Part shown: in pieces, positions 17,407 to 25,752 of the stretch
Layout: each line of letters opens with the position of its first letter
Numbering within the stretch: position 1 is the stretch's first letter
NCBI RefSeq assembly: GCF_000802155.2
Contig: NZ_JQGJ02000008.1
Span: 186,001-250,000, forward strand
Direction: 5' to 3'
Origin: Pseudomonas frederiksbergensis
Lineage (GTDB): Bacteria; Pseudomonadota; Gammaproteobacteria; Pseudomonadales; Pseudomonadaceae
DNA length: 64,000 nucleotides
Program-made: the position numbers and the translations under genes
The notes under the pieces: generated by a model
The model's database searches: none
What the model was told of the DNA's origin: nothing
Seen by the model: only the letters and a program-made list of their open reading frames with translations

Positions 17407-18027
17407 TCAGGCGGCGATACGCAGGTTCTGCAGCACGATCGGACGTGCCCAACGGGTATCGAAATCGAGTTGTTTCTGCTGTGCCACCAACTCCTCTTCC
17501 GGGAACGGCGGGAAGGGTTTGTCCAGCAAGTCGAGTTCGAATTCGGCAATCGGCAGGTGCAACGGACGCGGTTGTGGCGCCGGGCCTGGTTCTGGCAATG
17601 GTTGGCCGGCGGTGAGAACGATCGGGCGAACCCAGTTGCTCTCGAAGGTTTGCTGTTTTTGCTGGGCGACGATTTCTTCCGGCGGGAAGGGTGGGAACGG
17701 CTTGTCCAGCAAGTCGAGTTCGAATTCGGCAATTGGCAGGAACAATGGCTCTGGTGGCTTGACCTGGGTTTCAGTCACGTCGCAGGTGCGCTGGCTGACG
17801 ATGTGGTCCAGCAATTCGGCGCCGAGGGTCGGTTCAACCGCTTCATCGAGGGCGACGGGCTGGTAGCTGCCAGGCGCCGGTGCGTTTTCACCCAGTTGAT
17901 CGGCCAGGGCCCGGGCAAAGAAATCCTGCCACAGGTGACTGACGCCGCTCAGCGCTTGGGTGTTACGCAGGCTGTAATCGCCGTAAGGGGAGATAACGCC
18001 TATCGATGTGGATTGAATGTCTGACAT
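17407..18027 (-). CDS. Unknown protein with a 42-residue internal duplication
   Basis: A 206-residue soluble protein that I cannot assign. Residues 97-138 and 158-199 are near-identical units of the form LPIAEFELDLLDKPFPPFP-EE-VAQQKQ-F---W-RPIVL, linked by a Pro-rich stretch (PLPEPGPAPQPRP). The DNA is repeated too, with a long identical run in both units, so the duplication is recent or kept homogeneous. The N-terminal half (GVSHLWQDFFARALADQLGENAPAP) is different. There is no signal peptide or membrane span. Convergent with the extensin gene (3 bases between stops) and divergent from rsmJ. Confidence 0.75.
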   Translation of the reverse strand: MSDIQSTSIGVISPYGDYSLRNTQALSGVSHLWQDFFARALADQLGENAPAPGSYQPVALDEAVEPTLGAELLDHIVSQRTCDVTETQVKPPEPLFLPIAEFELDLLDKPFPPFPPEEIVAQQKQQTFESNWVRPIVLTAGQPLPEPGPAPQPRPLHLPIAEFELDLLDKPFPPFPEEELVAQQKQLDFDTRWARPIVLQNLRIAA

Positions 18028-18118
18028 TTTTCTCGGTCGACGCTCAGCTCTGGCAAAATGCCGTTCACCGTTGTTATCGGCCGATTTTGCCGATCCTTAA
18101 TTTTTTGGGCGTGTTTTC

Positions 18119-18901
18119 ATGATTGAGCAACCTGCGACCTGCCGCATCCATGTCGAGGCCCTGGCCCCGGCCTTCCAAACGCAGGCCGAACAGTGGGCCG
18201 AGCGGCTTGGCCTGCCTTTGCAAATGGACGACGGCGAGTTTGCCTTGCAGGTCGGCGAGCAGGGGTTGCAACTGCAGCAACTGGGGCCGGACGCGCCGGG
18301 CCCGGTGCGGGTGGATTTCGTCGAGGGTGGCGCGGCCCATCGGCGCTTGTATGGCGGCGGTAGCGGCCAGATGATCGCCAAGGCCGTCGGTGTCGCCCAA
18401 GGCGTGCGTCCTCGAGTGCTCGACGCCACGGCGGGGCTGGGCAAGGACGCGTTTGTGCTGGCGAGCCTGGGCTGCGAAATGAGCCTGATCGAGCGCCAGC
18501 CGCTGATCGGCGCTTTGCTGGAAGATGGCCTGGCGCGCGGCGCCGAGGACTTCGACGTGGCGCCGATCGTGGCACGCATGCGTTTGTTCAAGGGCAATTC
18601 CATCGAGCTGATGCGCAACTGGGAAGGCGAGCCGCCCCAGGTGATCTACCTGGATCCGATGTTCCCTCATCGGGAGAAAACCGCCCTGGTGAAGAAGGAA
18701 ATGCGCCTGTTCCGGCCGCTGGTGGGCGATGACAATGACGCACCGGCGCTGTTGGCTGCGGCGCTGGCACTGGCGACCCACCGGGTGGTGGTCAAGCGCC
18801 CGCGCAAGGCGCCATGCATCGAAGGGCCAAAGCCGAGCCATGGACTGGAGGGCAAGTCCAGTCGGTACGATATCTATCCCAAGAAAGCGCTCAAGGCGTG
18901 A
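18119..18901 (+). CDS. rsmJ: 16S rRNA (guanine1516-N2)-methyltransferase
   Basis: RsmJ methylates G1516 of 16S rRNA using S-adenosylmethionine. The 260-residue length fits. The SAM-binding motif I is VLDATAGLGKDAFVLASLG and the catalytic motif IV-like segment is VIYLDPMFPHREKTALVKK; both are characteristic of this family. ATG 18119 starts a conserved N-terminus. It lies beside the mexL/mexJK locus as in P. aeruginosa. No partner genes are visible. Confidence 0.95.
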   Translation: MIEQPATCRIHVEALAPAFQTQAEQWAERLGLPLQMDDGEFALQVGEQGLQLQQLGPDAPGPVRVDFVEGGAAHRRLYGGGSGQMIAKAVGVAQGVRPRVLDATAGLGKDAFVLASLGCEMSLIERQPLIGALLEDGLARGAEDFDVAPIVARMRLFKGNSIELMRNWEGEPPQVIYLDPMFPHREKTALVKKEMRLFRPLVGDDNDAPALLAAALALATHRVVVKRPRKAPCIEGPKPSHGLEGKSSRYDIYPKKALKA

Positions 18902-18960
18902 GAATCGAGCCTGCTCCGGGCGCGATCCGACGAAGAAAGCCCAGGTGATGCCTCCGGAAT

Positions 18961-19596
18961 CTAGGGCCGATATGCCCGCATGAACAACCCCACCACTTCC
19001 TGCACGTGAGCCTCGGCCGCTTCGGCGTCCTGCGGCCCGTCGCAGCCGTACAGCAACCGGAAGTTCGCCGCGCCCTTGATGAGGCAGAAAAAATGCTCGG
19101 CGGCATTTCGCGGTTTATCGATGCTCAAGGCGCCGCTCTGGTTGACCTTGCTCAGCAACCGTTCCATGCCTGAGAGCATGCGTTGCGGGCCGGCCTCGTA
19201 GAAAATCGTCGAGAGCTTCGGGTCCTGGCTACCCAGGGCCACCATCAGCCGATGCAGGTTCACCGACTCATCGCTGTTGATCAGTTGATTGAAGCCACGG
19301 GCGATGTTCAACAACACGTGTTCGATCGGGACGCCATCCGCCCATTCGAAGAACAGCGGCGGCACTTGTTCCTCGCACTTGGCAATCACGGCGGCGGAAA
19401 ACAGCGTTTCCTTATCGTTGAAATGGCTATAGACGGTCAGCTTCGACACGCCGGCCTCGGTCGCGACGGCATCCATGCTGGTACTGGCGTAACCCAGGCT
19501 CAGGAATAGATTTTTCGCCGCATCGAGAATGGCCTGGCGCTTGGCCAGATCCTTCGGACGGCCAGGGCCGCTGGGAGGGGGAGGATTGTTCGACAT
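18961..19596 (-). CDS. mexL: TetR-family repressor, MexL-like
   Basis: A 211-residue TetR regulator with a Pro-rich start (NNPPPPSGPGRPKD) and a helix-turn-helix in YASTSMDAVATEAGVSKLTV at about residues 37-56, then YSHFNDKETLFSAAV. Divergent from an RND efflux operon with the gene order and protein sizes of P. aeruginosa mexL-mexJK. In that system MexL represses both its own gene and mexJK by binding between them. The name is based on synteny and length, not on alignment. The last codon is TAG, and rsmJ converges on it. Confidence 0.82.
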   Translation of the reverse strand: MSNNPPPPSGPGRPKDLAKRQAILDAAKNLFLSLGYASTSMDAVATEAGVSKLTVYSHFNDKETLFSAAVIAKCEEQVPPLFFEWADGVPIEHVLLNIARGFNQLINSDESVNLHRLMVALGSQDPKLSTIFYEAGPQRMLSGMERLLSKVNQSGALSIDKPRNAAEHFFCLIKGAANFRLLYGCDGPQDAEAAEAHVQEVVGLFMRAYRP

Positions 19597-19604
19597 TATT
19601 CGCT

Positions 19605-19660
19605 TTTAATACTGGACTGGTGAGTTTGCTATTAATAACATACCCGCCAGTATAATTATT
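19605..19660. promoter_or_regulatory. Divergent mexL/mexJ promoter with palindromic candidate operators
   Basis: Arms ATACTGG (19609-19615) and CCAGTAT (19647-19653) mirror each other. A second pair, ACTGGTGAGT (19616-19625) and ACCCGCCAGT (19642-19651), matches at eight of ten positions. The AT-rich palindrome TATTAATA (19630-19637) sits at the centre and could serve as a -10 element. This is the expected place for a MexL-type repressor to bind. Confidence 0.6.
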
Positions 19661-19690
19661 CCAAGCATCATTAGCGAAAGGTCATCCACC

Positions 19691-20791
19691 ATGTTCCGCT
19701 ATGTCCTGCCCCTCGCCGTGCCAGTCAGCCTGGCCTTTTTATTGTCTGCGTGTGGCCACGAGGAGCCGGTGGCCGTCACCGTCCGCCCCGCCATGGTGGT
19801 CAAGCCCGAGCCTTCGGCCCAGGCGATGGACAGTTATCCCGGTGAAGTGCGGGCGCGATTCGAGCCGGATCTGGCCTTCCGCATTGGTGGCAAAGTCAGC
19901 CGACGGCTGGTCGAAGAGGGCCAGCGGGTCAAGGCCAACCAGCCCCTGGCTGAACTCGATCCCGAAGACGTGCGCCTGCAACTGGAAGCGAGCCGGGCCC
20001 AAGTCGCGGCCGCCGAGGCCAACCTGAGCCTGGTGCGCGCCGAGCGCGACCGCTACAAGACCTTGATGGAGCGGCAGATGGTCAGCCGCTCCCAATACGA
20101 CAACGCCGAAAATCTCTATCGCTCCGGTGCCGCGCGGCTCAAGCAGATCAAGGCTGAATTCGATGTCGCCAGCAACCAGGCCAGCTATTCCATACTGCGT
20201 GCCCCTCAGGATGGCGTCGTGGCCCGGCGTTCGGTGGAAGTCGGTCAAGTCGTGTCGGCCGGTCAAACAGTCTTCACCCTGGCCACCGACGGTGAGCGCG
20301 AAGTATTGATCAGCCTGCCGGAGCAAAGTTTCGGGCGTTTCAAGATCGGCCAGCCGGTTTCGGTCGAACTGTGGAGCCAGCCTGATCAGCGCTTCAGCGG
20401 GCGTATCCGCGAACTGTCGCCGGCCGCGGACCCGAAATCGCGCACCTTCGCCGCGCGTGTTGCGTTCACCGCCGGCAGCGTCCCGGCGGAGCTGGGCCAG
20501 AGCGCCCGGGTGTTTATCCAGAATGCCGAAAAGGTCCCGCTGTCAGTGCCGCTGTCGGCCCTTACCGCTGAGAACGGCGCGACCTACGTCTGGGTGGTCA
20601 ATCCCGACAACACCTTGAAAAAAGTCCCGGTGCGCGTCGGTGCCTTCGGTGAAAAAACCGTGCCGGTGCTCGAAGGCCTGGGTGCCAACGACTGGGTGGT
20701 GGCCGCTGGCGTACATGTGCTCCTCGACGGCCAGCAGGTCCGGCCGGTGGATCGCTCCAACCGCGTGGTCAACCTGGCGGCCAAGGAGTAA
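19691..20791 (+). CDS. mexJ: RND efflux periplasmic adaptor, MexJ-like
   Basis: A 366-residue membrane fusion protein that joins an inner-membrane RND pump to an outer-membrane channel. It has a lipoprotein signal with lipobox LSAC (Cys21), a split lipoyl domain (PGEVRARFEPDLAFRIGGKV near the start, then LRAPQDGVVARRSVEVGQVV), an alpha-hairpin between them (about residues 90-150) and a beta-barrel domain (SARVFIQNAEKVPLSVPLSAL). GAAAGG precedes ATG 19691. The pump gene begins six bases after its stop. Typical drug-exporting adaptors have this shape; the substrate cannot be read from the sequence. Confidence 0.88.
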   Translation: MFRYVLPLAVPVSLAFLLSACGHEEPVAVTVRPAMVVKPEPSAQAMDSYPGEVRARFEPDLAFRIGGKVSRRLVEEGQRVKANQPLAELDPEDVRLQLEASRAQVAAAEANLSLVRAERDRYKTLMERQMVSRSQYDNAENLYRSGAARLKQIKAEFDVASNQASYSILRAPQDGVVARRSVEVGQVVSAGQTVFTLATDGEREVLISLPEQSFGRFKIGQPVSVELWSQPDQRFSGRIRELSPAADPKSRTFAARVAFTAGSVPAELGQSARVFIQNAEKVPLSVPLSALTAENGATYVWVVNPDNTLKKVPVRVGAFGEKTVPVLEGLGANDWVVAAGVHVLLDGQQVRPVDRSNRVVNLAAKE

Positions 20792-20797
20792 TCCCCG

Positions 20798-23700
20798 ATG
20801 GGTTTCAATCTTTCCGAATGGGCGTTGCGCAACCGCCAGATCGTACTGTTCCTGATGCTGTTGCTGGCAATCGTCGGCGCGCTTTCCTACACCAAACTTG
20901 GCCAGAGCGAAGACCCACCGTTCACGTTCAAGGCCATGGTCATTCGTACCATCTGGCCCGGCGCAACGGCCGAGGAAGTGTCGCGCCAAGTCACCGAGCG
21001 CATTGAAAAGAAGCTGATGGAAACCGGCGATTACGAAAAAATCGTCTCGTTCTCGCGCCCAGGCGAATCCCAGGTGACGTTCATGGCCCGTGACTCCCTG
21101 CATTCCAAGCAGATTCCCGAGCTGTGGTACCAGATCCGCAAGAAAATCAGCGACATCCGGCATACATTGCCGCCCGGTATCCAAGGGCCGTTCTTCAACG
21201 ACGAGTTCGGCACCACGTTCGGCAATATCTACGCGCTCACCGGTGACGGTTTCGATTACGGCGTGCTCAAGGATTATGCCGACCGCATCCAGATCCAGCT
21301 GCAGCGGGTCAAGGATGTGGGCAAGGTCGAGCTGGTCGGCCTGCAGGACGAGAAGATCTGGGTCGAATTGTCGAACGTGAAACTGGCGACCCTCGGCCTG
21401 CCGCTCGCGGCTGTCCAGCAAGCCCTGGAAGCGCAGAATGCGGTGTCCACCGCCGGCTTCTTCGAGACCGGCAGCGAGCGATTGCAGCTGCGGGTTTCCG
21501 GGAATTTCCAGACGGTGGAAGAGATCCGTGATTTTCCGATCCGTGTGGCCGACCGCACCTTCCGCATCGGCGATGTGGCCGAGGTGCGTCGCGGCTTCAA
21601 CGATCCACCGGCGCCGCGCATGCGTTTCATGGGTGAAGATGCCATCGGCCTGGCCGTGGCGATGAAAGAGGGCGGTGACATCCTCGTGCTGGGCAAGGCC
21701 CTGGAAGTCGAGTTCGCCCGGATCCAGAACACGTTGCCGGCGGGGATGCAGTTGCGCAAGGTTTCGGACCAACCGGCGGCGGTGAAGACCGGCGTCGGTG
21801 AGTTTGTCCAAGTGCTGGTGGAAGCGCTGACCATTGTATTGCTGGTGAGCTTCTTCTCCCTGGGGCTGCGCACGGGAATGGTGGTGGCACTGGCGATCCC
21901 GCTCGTGCTGGCGATGACCTTCGCGGCGATGTATTACCTGGGCATCGGCCTGCACAAGATCTCCCTCGGCGCGCTGGTCTTGGCGCTGGGGTTGCTGGTG
22001 GACGACGCGATCATCGCCGTGGAGATGATGGCGATCAAGATGGAGCAGGGCTTCGACCGGATCAGGGCGGCCAGCTACGCCTGGACCAGCACGGCGTTTC
22101 CGATGCTCACCGGCACCTTGATCACGGCGGCGGGTTTCCTGCCGATCGCCACCGCCCAATCGGGCACGGGCGAGTACACCCGTTCGATTTTCCAGGTGGT
22201 GACCCTTGCGTTGTTGGCGTCCTGGGTCGCTGCCGTGGTGTTCGTGCCGTACCTGGGGGAAAAATTCCTGCCGGACCTGGCGAAGATTCATGCGGCCAAG
22301 CATGGCACGGTAGATGGCCAGCCTGATCCCTACGGCACGCCGTTTTATCAGCGTGTGCGGCGACTGGTGGAATGGTGCGTGCGCCGGCGCAAGACCGTCA
22401 TCGCAATGACCGTGCTGTTGTTCCTGGGCTCGGTGGTGCTGTTCCGTTTTGTCCCACAGCAGTTTTTCCCGGCATCGGGGCGCCTGGAGCTGATGGTCGA
22501 CCTGAAACTCGCCGAAGGCGCTTCGTTGGTGAACACCGCCGAGCAGGTCAAGCGCCTGGAAGCGTTGCTCAAGGATCACGCCGGCATCGACAACTACGTG
22601 GCCTATGTCGGCACCGGTTCACCGCGTTTCTATCTGCCGCTGGACCAGCAACTGCCTGCGCCGAGCTTTGCCCAATTCGTGGTGCTGGCCAAGACCATCG
22701 AGGACCGCGAGCCCCTGCGCAGTTGGCTGATCAGCACTCTGAACGAGCAGTTCCCGACCTTGCGCTCACGGGTGACACGCCTGGAGAACGGTCCGCCGGT
22801 GGGCTACCCGGTGCAGTTTCGCGTGACGGGCGAGCACATCGAGGAGGTCAGGGCCTTGGCGCGGAAAGTCGCGACTAAGGTTCGCGAAAATCCTTACGTC
22901 GTCAACGTGCATCTGGACTGGGAAGAGCCGAGCAAAGTGGTGTACTTGAATATCGACCAGGACCGCGCCCGGGCCCTGGGCGTGACCACTGCCAATCTGT
23001 CGAGCTTCCTGCAAAGCTCCCTTACCGGATCCAGCGTCAGCCAGTACCGGGAAGACAACGAGCTGATCGAGATACTGCTGCGCGGCACCGTGCACGAGCG
23101 CACCGAATTGTCGCTGCTGCCGAGCCTGGCGGTGCCGACAGACAATGGCCAGAGCGTTGCCCTGTCGCAGATCGCGACGCTGGAGTATGGCTTTGAAGAG
23201 GGCGTGATCTGGCACCGCAACCGGCTGCCGAGCGTGACTGTCCGGGCCGATATCTACGGCAAGGAACAACCGGCGACCCTGGTGCAGCAGATTTTCCCGA
23301 CCCTGGATCCGATACAAGCGGAACTGCCAGACGGCTACCTGCTTGAGGTGGGGGGCACTGTGGAAGACTCGGCCCGCGGTCAGAAATCGGTGAATGCCGG
23401 CGTACCGCTGTTCATCGTGGTGGTGCTGACGTTGCTGATGCTGCAACTGCGCAGCTTCTCACGTACGGCGATGGTGTTCCTCACCGCGCCGCTGGGGTTG
23501 ATCGGCGTCACGCTGTTCCTGTTGGTGTTCCGCCAGCCATTCGGTTTCGTCGCCATGCTCGGCACCATCGCGCTGTCCGGGATGATCATGCGCAACTCGG
23601 TGATTCTGGTGGACCAGATCGAGCAGGACATCAAGGCCGGGCTTGCCCCGTGGCAGGCGATCATTGAAGCGACGGTACGACGGTTCCGTCCGATTGTGCT

Positions 23701-23863
23701 CACCGCACTGGCGGCAGTGCTGGCGATGATCCCGCTGTCGCGCAGCCTGTTCTTCGGACCGATGGCGGTGGCGATCATGGGGGGATTGATCGTGGCGACA
23801 GCGTTGACGCTGTTGTTCCTGCCGGCGTTGTATGCGGCGTGGTTCAGGGTCAAGAAGACCTGA
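20798..23863 (+). CDS. mexK: RND efflux inner-membrane pump, MexK-like
   Basis: A 1021-residue proton-driven RND transporter. The first membrane span begins at about residue 12, and the proton-relay Asp pair is at 402-403 in LVDDAIIAVE. Two large periplasmic loops and the family signature GTIALSGMIMRNSVILVDQIEQD near the second half of the membrane domain are present, and the last residues are LYAAWFRVKKT. In P. aeruginosa MexK exports triclosan and erythromycin; whether that holds here is unknown. As there, no outer-membrane channel gene lies in the operon, so the pump must use a channel encoded elsewhere. A REP pair follows. Confidence 0.9.
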   Translation: MGFNLSEWALRNRQIVLFLMLLLAIVGALSYTKLGQSEDPPFTFKAMVIRTIWPGATAEEVSRQVTERIEKKLMETGDYEKIVSFSRPGESQVTFMARDSLHSKQIPELWYQIRKKISDIRHTLPPGIQGPFFNDEFGTTFGNIYALTGDGFDYGVLKDYADRIQIQLQRVKDVGKVELVGLQDEKIWVELSNVKLATLGLPLAAVQQALEAQNAVSTAGFFETGSERLQLRVSGNFQTVEEIRDFPIRVADRTFRIGDVAEVRRGFNDPPAPRMRFMGEDAIGLAVAMKEGGDILVLGKALEVEFARIQNTLPAGMQLRKVSDQPAAVKTGVGEFVQVLVEALTIVLLVSFFSLGLRTGMVVALAIPLVLAMTFAAMYYLGIGLHKISLGALVLALGLLVDDAIIAVEMMAIKMEQGFDRIRAASYAWTSTAFPMLTGTLITAAGFLPIATAQSGTGEYTRSIFQVVTLALLASWVAAVVFVPYLGEKFLPDLAKIHAAKHGTVDGQPDPYGTPFYQRVRRLVEWCVRRRKTVIAMTVLLFLGSVVLFRFVPQQFFPASGRLELMVDLKLAEGASLVNTAEQVKRLEALLKDHAGIDNYVAYVGTGSPRFYLPLDQQLPAPSFAQFVVLAKTIEDREPLRSWLISTLNEQFPTLRSRVTRLENGPPVGYPVQFRVTGEHIEEVRALARKVATKVRENPYVVNVHLDWEEPSKVVYLNIDQDRARALGVTTANLSSFLQSSLTGSSVSQYREDNELIEILLRGTVHERTELSLLPSLAVPTDNGQSVALSQIATLEYGFEEGVIWHRNRLPSVTVRADIYGKEQPATLVQQIFPTLDPIQAELPDGYLLEVGGTVEDSARGQKSVNAGVPLFIVVVLTLLMLQLRSFSRTAMVFLTAPLGLIGVTLFLLVFRQPFGFVAMLGTIALSGMIMRNSVILVDQIEQDIKAGLAPWQAIIEATVRRFRPIVLTALAAVLAMIPLSRSLFFGPMAVAIMGGLIVATALTLLFLPALYAAWFRVKKT

Positions 23864-23885
23864 TCAACAGGTGCACACCGGATCT

Positions 23886-23977
23886 GTGGCGAGGGAGCTT
23901 GCTCCCGCTGGGCCGCGCCGCGGCCCCAAGCTCATGCGCTTGCTGCGCAACCGAGCGGGAGCAAGCGCCCTCGCCAC
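23886..23977. repeat. REP pair in inverted orientation after mexK
   Basis: Left arm GTGGCGAGGGAGCTTGCTCC and right arm ending CCCTCGCCAC (from 23954) flank a 45-base spacer. It is of the same type as the palindromes at 840 and 60152. Confidence 0.88.
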
Positions 23978-24001
23978 GGGGATCGTGTCTGCCGGATAGG
24001 C

Positions 24002-24691
24002 TCAGAGCGTGCCGAAAACCTTCTTCGCCAAACTGGTCGCCGCTGCCGCCGGGTTCTGGCGAATGGTGGCTTCCTGCTTGCCGATCATCTCGAACAACCC
24101 GTCCAGCGCCTGCTCGGTCACGTAGTTTTCAATGTTGGCGCTTTTGGCGTCCAGCACGCCGAAGGTGGCGGCCTGACCGGCGAAGGCGTTGTATTTCTGG
24201 GCCAGGCCGACCTTGTCGGTGGCTTGCTTGACGATGGGCAGGAACTTGGCGCGAATCTGCTCGCGGCTGCTCTTGTTCAGGTATTGGGTGGCCGAATCAT
24301 TGCCACCGCTCAAGATGCCCTTGGCATCAGCCACGCTCATGTTCTTCACCGCATCGACGAGGATCGGCTGGGCCTGGACCACGGCGGCTTCGGCCGCCTG
24401 GTTCATGCTGGTTTCCAGTTGATCGACCTGCTCACCCATGCCAAAGGCTTTCATCTTGCCGGCCACTTTGCCGAGCTTGCCGGGCAATTCGATTTTTACG
24501 TCCGGGTTGTTGCTGAACCCGCCCGGCGCGCCCAGTTGCTTGACGGCGACCTGGGCTCCTTGGGTCAGGGCATCCTTGAGGCCGCCAGTGGCGTCCTTCT
24601 GGGACAGGTCACCCAGGGACAGGGCCATGGCATTGGCGCAAATCAACAGGCCGGCACACAAGCCGGTGAAGCGAAGGGTAGAACGGAGCAT
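24002..24691 (-). CDS. DUF4197 exported protein
   Basis: A 229-residue protein with a cleavable signal peptide (hydrophobic core FTGLCAGLLICANAMA, cleavage probably after ANAMA), so periplasmic. The mature part, GGLKDALTQGAQVAVKQLG followed by PDVKIELPGKLGKVAG and VTEQALDGLFEMIGKQEATIR, matches DUF4197, a helical family of unknown role. AAGGA lies before ATG. It is 29 bases downstream of the YbaY-like lipoprotein gene on the same strand, so the two are probably one transcript. Confidence 0.87.
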   Translation of the reverse strand: MLRSTLRFTGLCAGLLICANAMALSLGDLSQKDATGGLKDALTQGAQVAVKQLGAPGGFSNNPDVKIELPGKLGKVAGKMKAFGMGEQVDQLETSMNQAAEAAVVQAQPILVDAVKNMSVADAKGILSGGNDSATQYLNKSSREQIRAKFLPIVKQATDKVGLAQKYNAFAGQAATFGVLDAKSANIENYVTEQALDGLFEMIGKQEATIRQNPAAAATSLAKKVFGTL

Positions 24692-24720
24692 GGCAGCTTC
24701 CTTGAGGAGTGGAACAGGAC

Positions 24721-25125
24721 TCAGCGTGCGGCGTTGACGCGGATCTTCAACGGCTGCGGATCTTTGCCATCGAGCTGCACGGTGTGCTGTTCAGTGGTGA
24801 TGAACATCAACTGGCCGTCGACTTCGATGCGGGCGCTCACGGCATAACGATGGCCGGGCTTGACCTGCGCCGGATCATAACTGAGCTTGAATGGTAAAGG
24901 GACCTGTCCTTCGACCTGGCCACGCTGCTCATCGATCACCACCGCTGCGGCGTCGGCAAGGGAAACGTCTTGCAGGCTCACGGTCAAGGTTGCCGTGGGC
25001 GGCAAGGCGATGCGTTGCAAGTAAAAGACTTCACCGTCAAGGGATTCGACGGTTGCGGTGGGTGGCGTTGCCGATTGGCAAGCGGCCAGTAAGGCCATGG
25101 AGGTAAGCAGAGCAAATTTTTTCAT
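24721..25125 (-). CDS. YbaY/YscW-type lipoprotein
   Basis: A 134-residue lipoprotein (lipobox LAAC, Cys16) with a single beta-sandwich domain of the YbaY family. The segment ALPPTATLTVSLQDVSLADA, then LPFKLSYDP and HRYAVSARIEVDGQLMFITT, are the usual strands. It is outer-membrane or periplasmic-facing and of unknown function; related proteins include lipoprotein chaperones of type III secretion (YscW). The next gene upstream (25219-25566) encodes the same fold without a signal peptide. Confidence 0.85.
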   Translation of the reverse strand: MKKFALLTSMALLAACQSATPPTATVESLDGEVFYLQRIALPPTATLTVSLQDVSLADAAAVVIDEQRGQVEGQVPLPFKLSYDPAQVKPGHRYAVSARIEVDGQLMFITTEQHTVQLDGKDPQPLKIRVNAAR

Positions 25126-25137
25126 GGGTCATTACCT

Positions 25138-25176
25138 TTCCCTTTGACGCCAGCGACATGCCGGCGCCAAAGGGAA
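25138..25176. terminator. Stem-loop upstream of the YbaY-like gene
   Basis: Nine-base perfect arms TTCCCTTTG / CAAAGGGAA enclose partly paired GACGCC/GGCGCC. It lies between two minus-strand genes and contains the leader of the lipoprotein gene. It may be an attenuator or terminator; there is no T-run on the minus strand. Confidence 0.45.
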
Positions 25177-25218
25177 TCTGGAGGATTTAGGCTAATAAAT
25201 CCACCTGAACGTTGCGAC

Positions 25219-25566
25219 TCAGGAGCCGAACGTGAATGGCAGAGCCTCTTCGGTGTCCGTTACTTGCGCAAGAGTCAGATTGATATCAACTTTCTGATCG
25301 CCGCCGTTCCAGATGAACGTGTGCGCAGTGTTCAGGAAAAGGGGACCAGGGGCGTTGATTTGCGCGGTCACCGAAAATTCTTCGCCTTCGGTGGCGATGT
25401 CGCTGTCGATGGTAAAACTGACGATCCATGGCTTTTTCGGTATCTGGTTGCCGCCATGGCCGCTGGAGGTATGCGGCGTTTCGAAAGTGACGTATGTGCC
25501 TCCGCTTTCAGGGAGTTGAACATTGTCAGGCAAGTGAATGGACGCTTGGATGGTGTGTTGGCTCAT
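25219..25566 (-). CDS. Cytoplasmic YbaY-fold protein, unknown function
   Basis: A 115-residue protein without signal peptide. By eye its strand pattern parallels the neighbouring YbaY lipoprotein: IHLPDNVQLPESGGTYVTFE at the start, then WIVSFTIDSDIATEGEEF against the neighbour's PFKLSYDPAQVKPGHRY, and FSVTAQINAPGPLFLNTA against YAVSARIEVDGQLMFITT. The start is ATG 25566 with AAGGAA upstream; the frame is open further to 25713, but those extra residues (MSGWVLERHTP...) have no support. The paralogue reading is my own inference from the residue pattern. Confidence 0.72.
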   Translation of the reverse strand: MSQHTIQASIHLPDNVQLPESGGTYVTFETPHTSSGHGGNQIPKKPWIVSFTIDSDIATEGEEFSVTAQINAPGPLFLNTAHTFIWNGGDQKVDINLTLAQVTDTEEALPFTFGS

Positions 25567-25752
25567 GTTGAATTCCTTTTCAATACGTCGATGTTGACGT
25601 GAGTTCATCCTAGAGCGCTGCGCCCAAATTTTCTGTAGGTCTTTTCTCCGTTTGACGTCGCCTCGGCCGCTGCGAAGCGTCGGAGTATGCCTCTCGAGTA
25701 CCCAGCCACTCACCGCAAGCGTTCCATGCTCACGATGAGTCCTTGGTAAATT

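Noticed and set aside
20543..22579. 678-residue open frame on the minus strand opposite mexJ/mexK
   Set aside because: Its content (many His, Gln, Arg, Ala and no known domain) is the usual mirror frame of a GC-rich gene. The plus-strand genes are certain.
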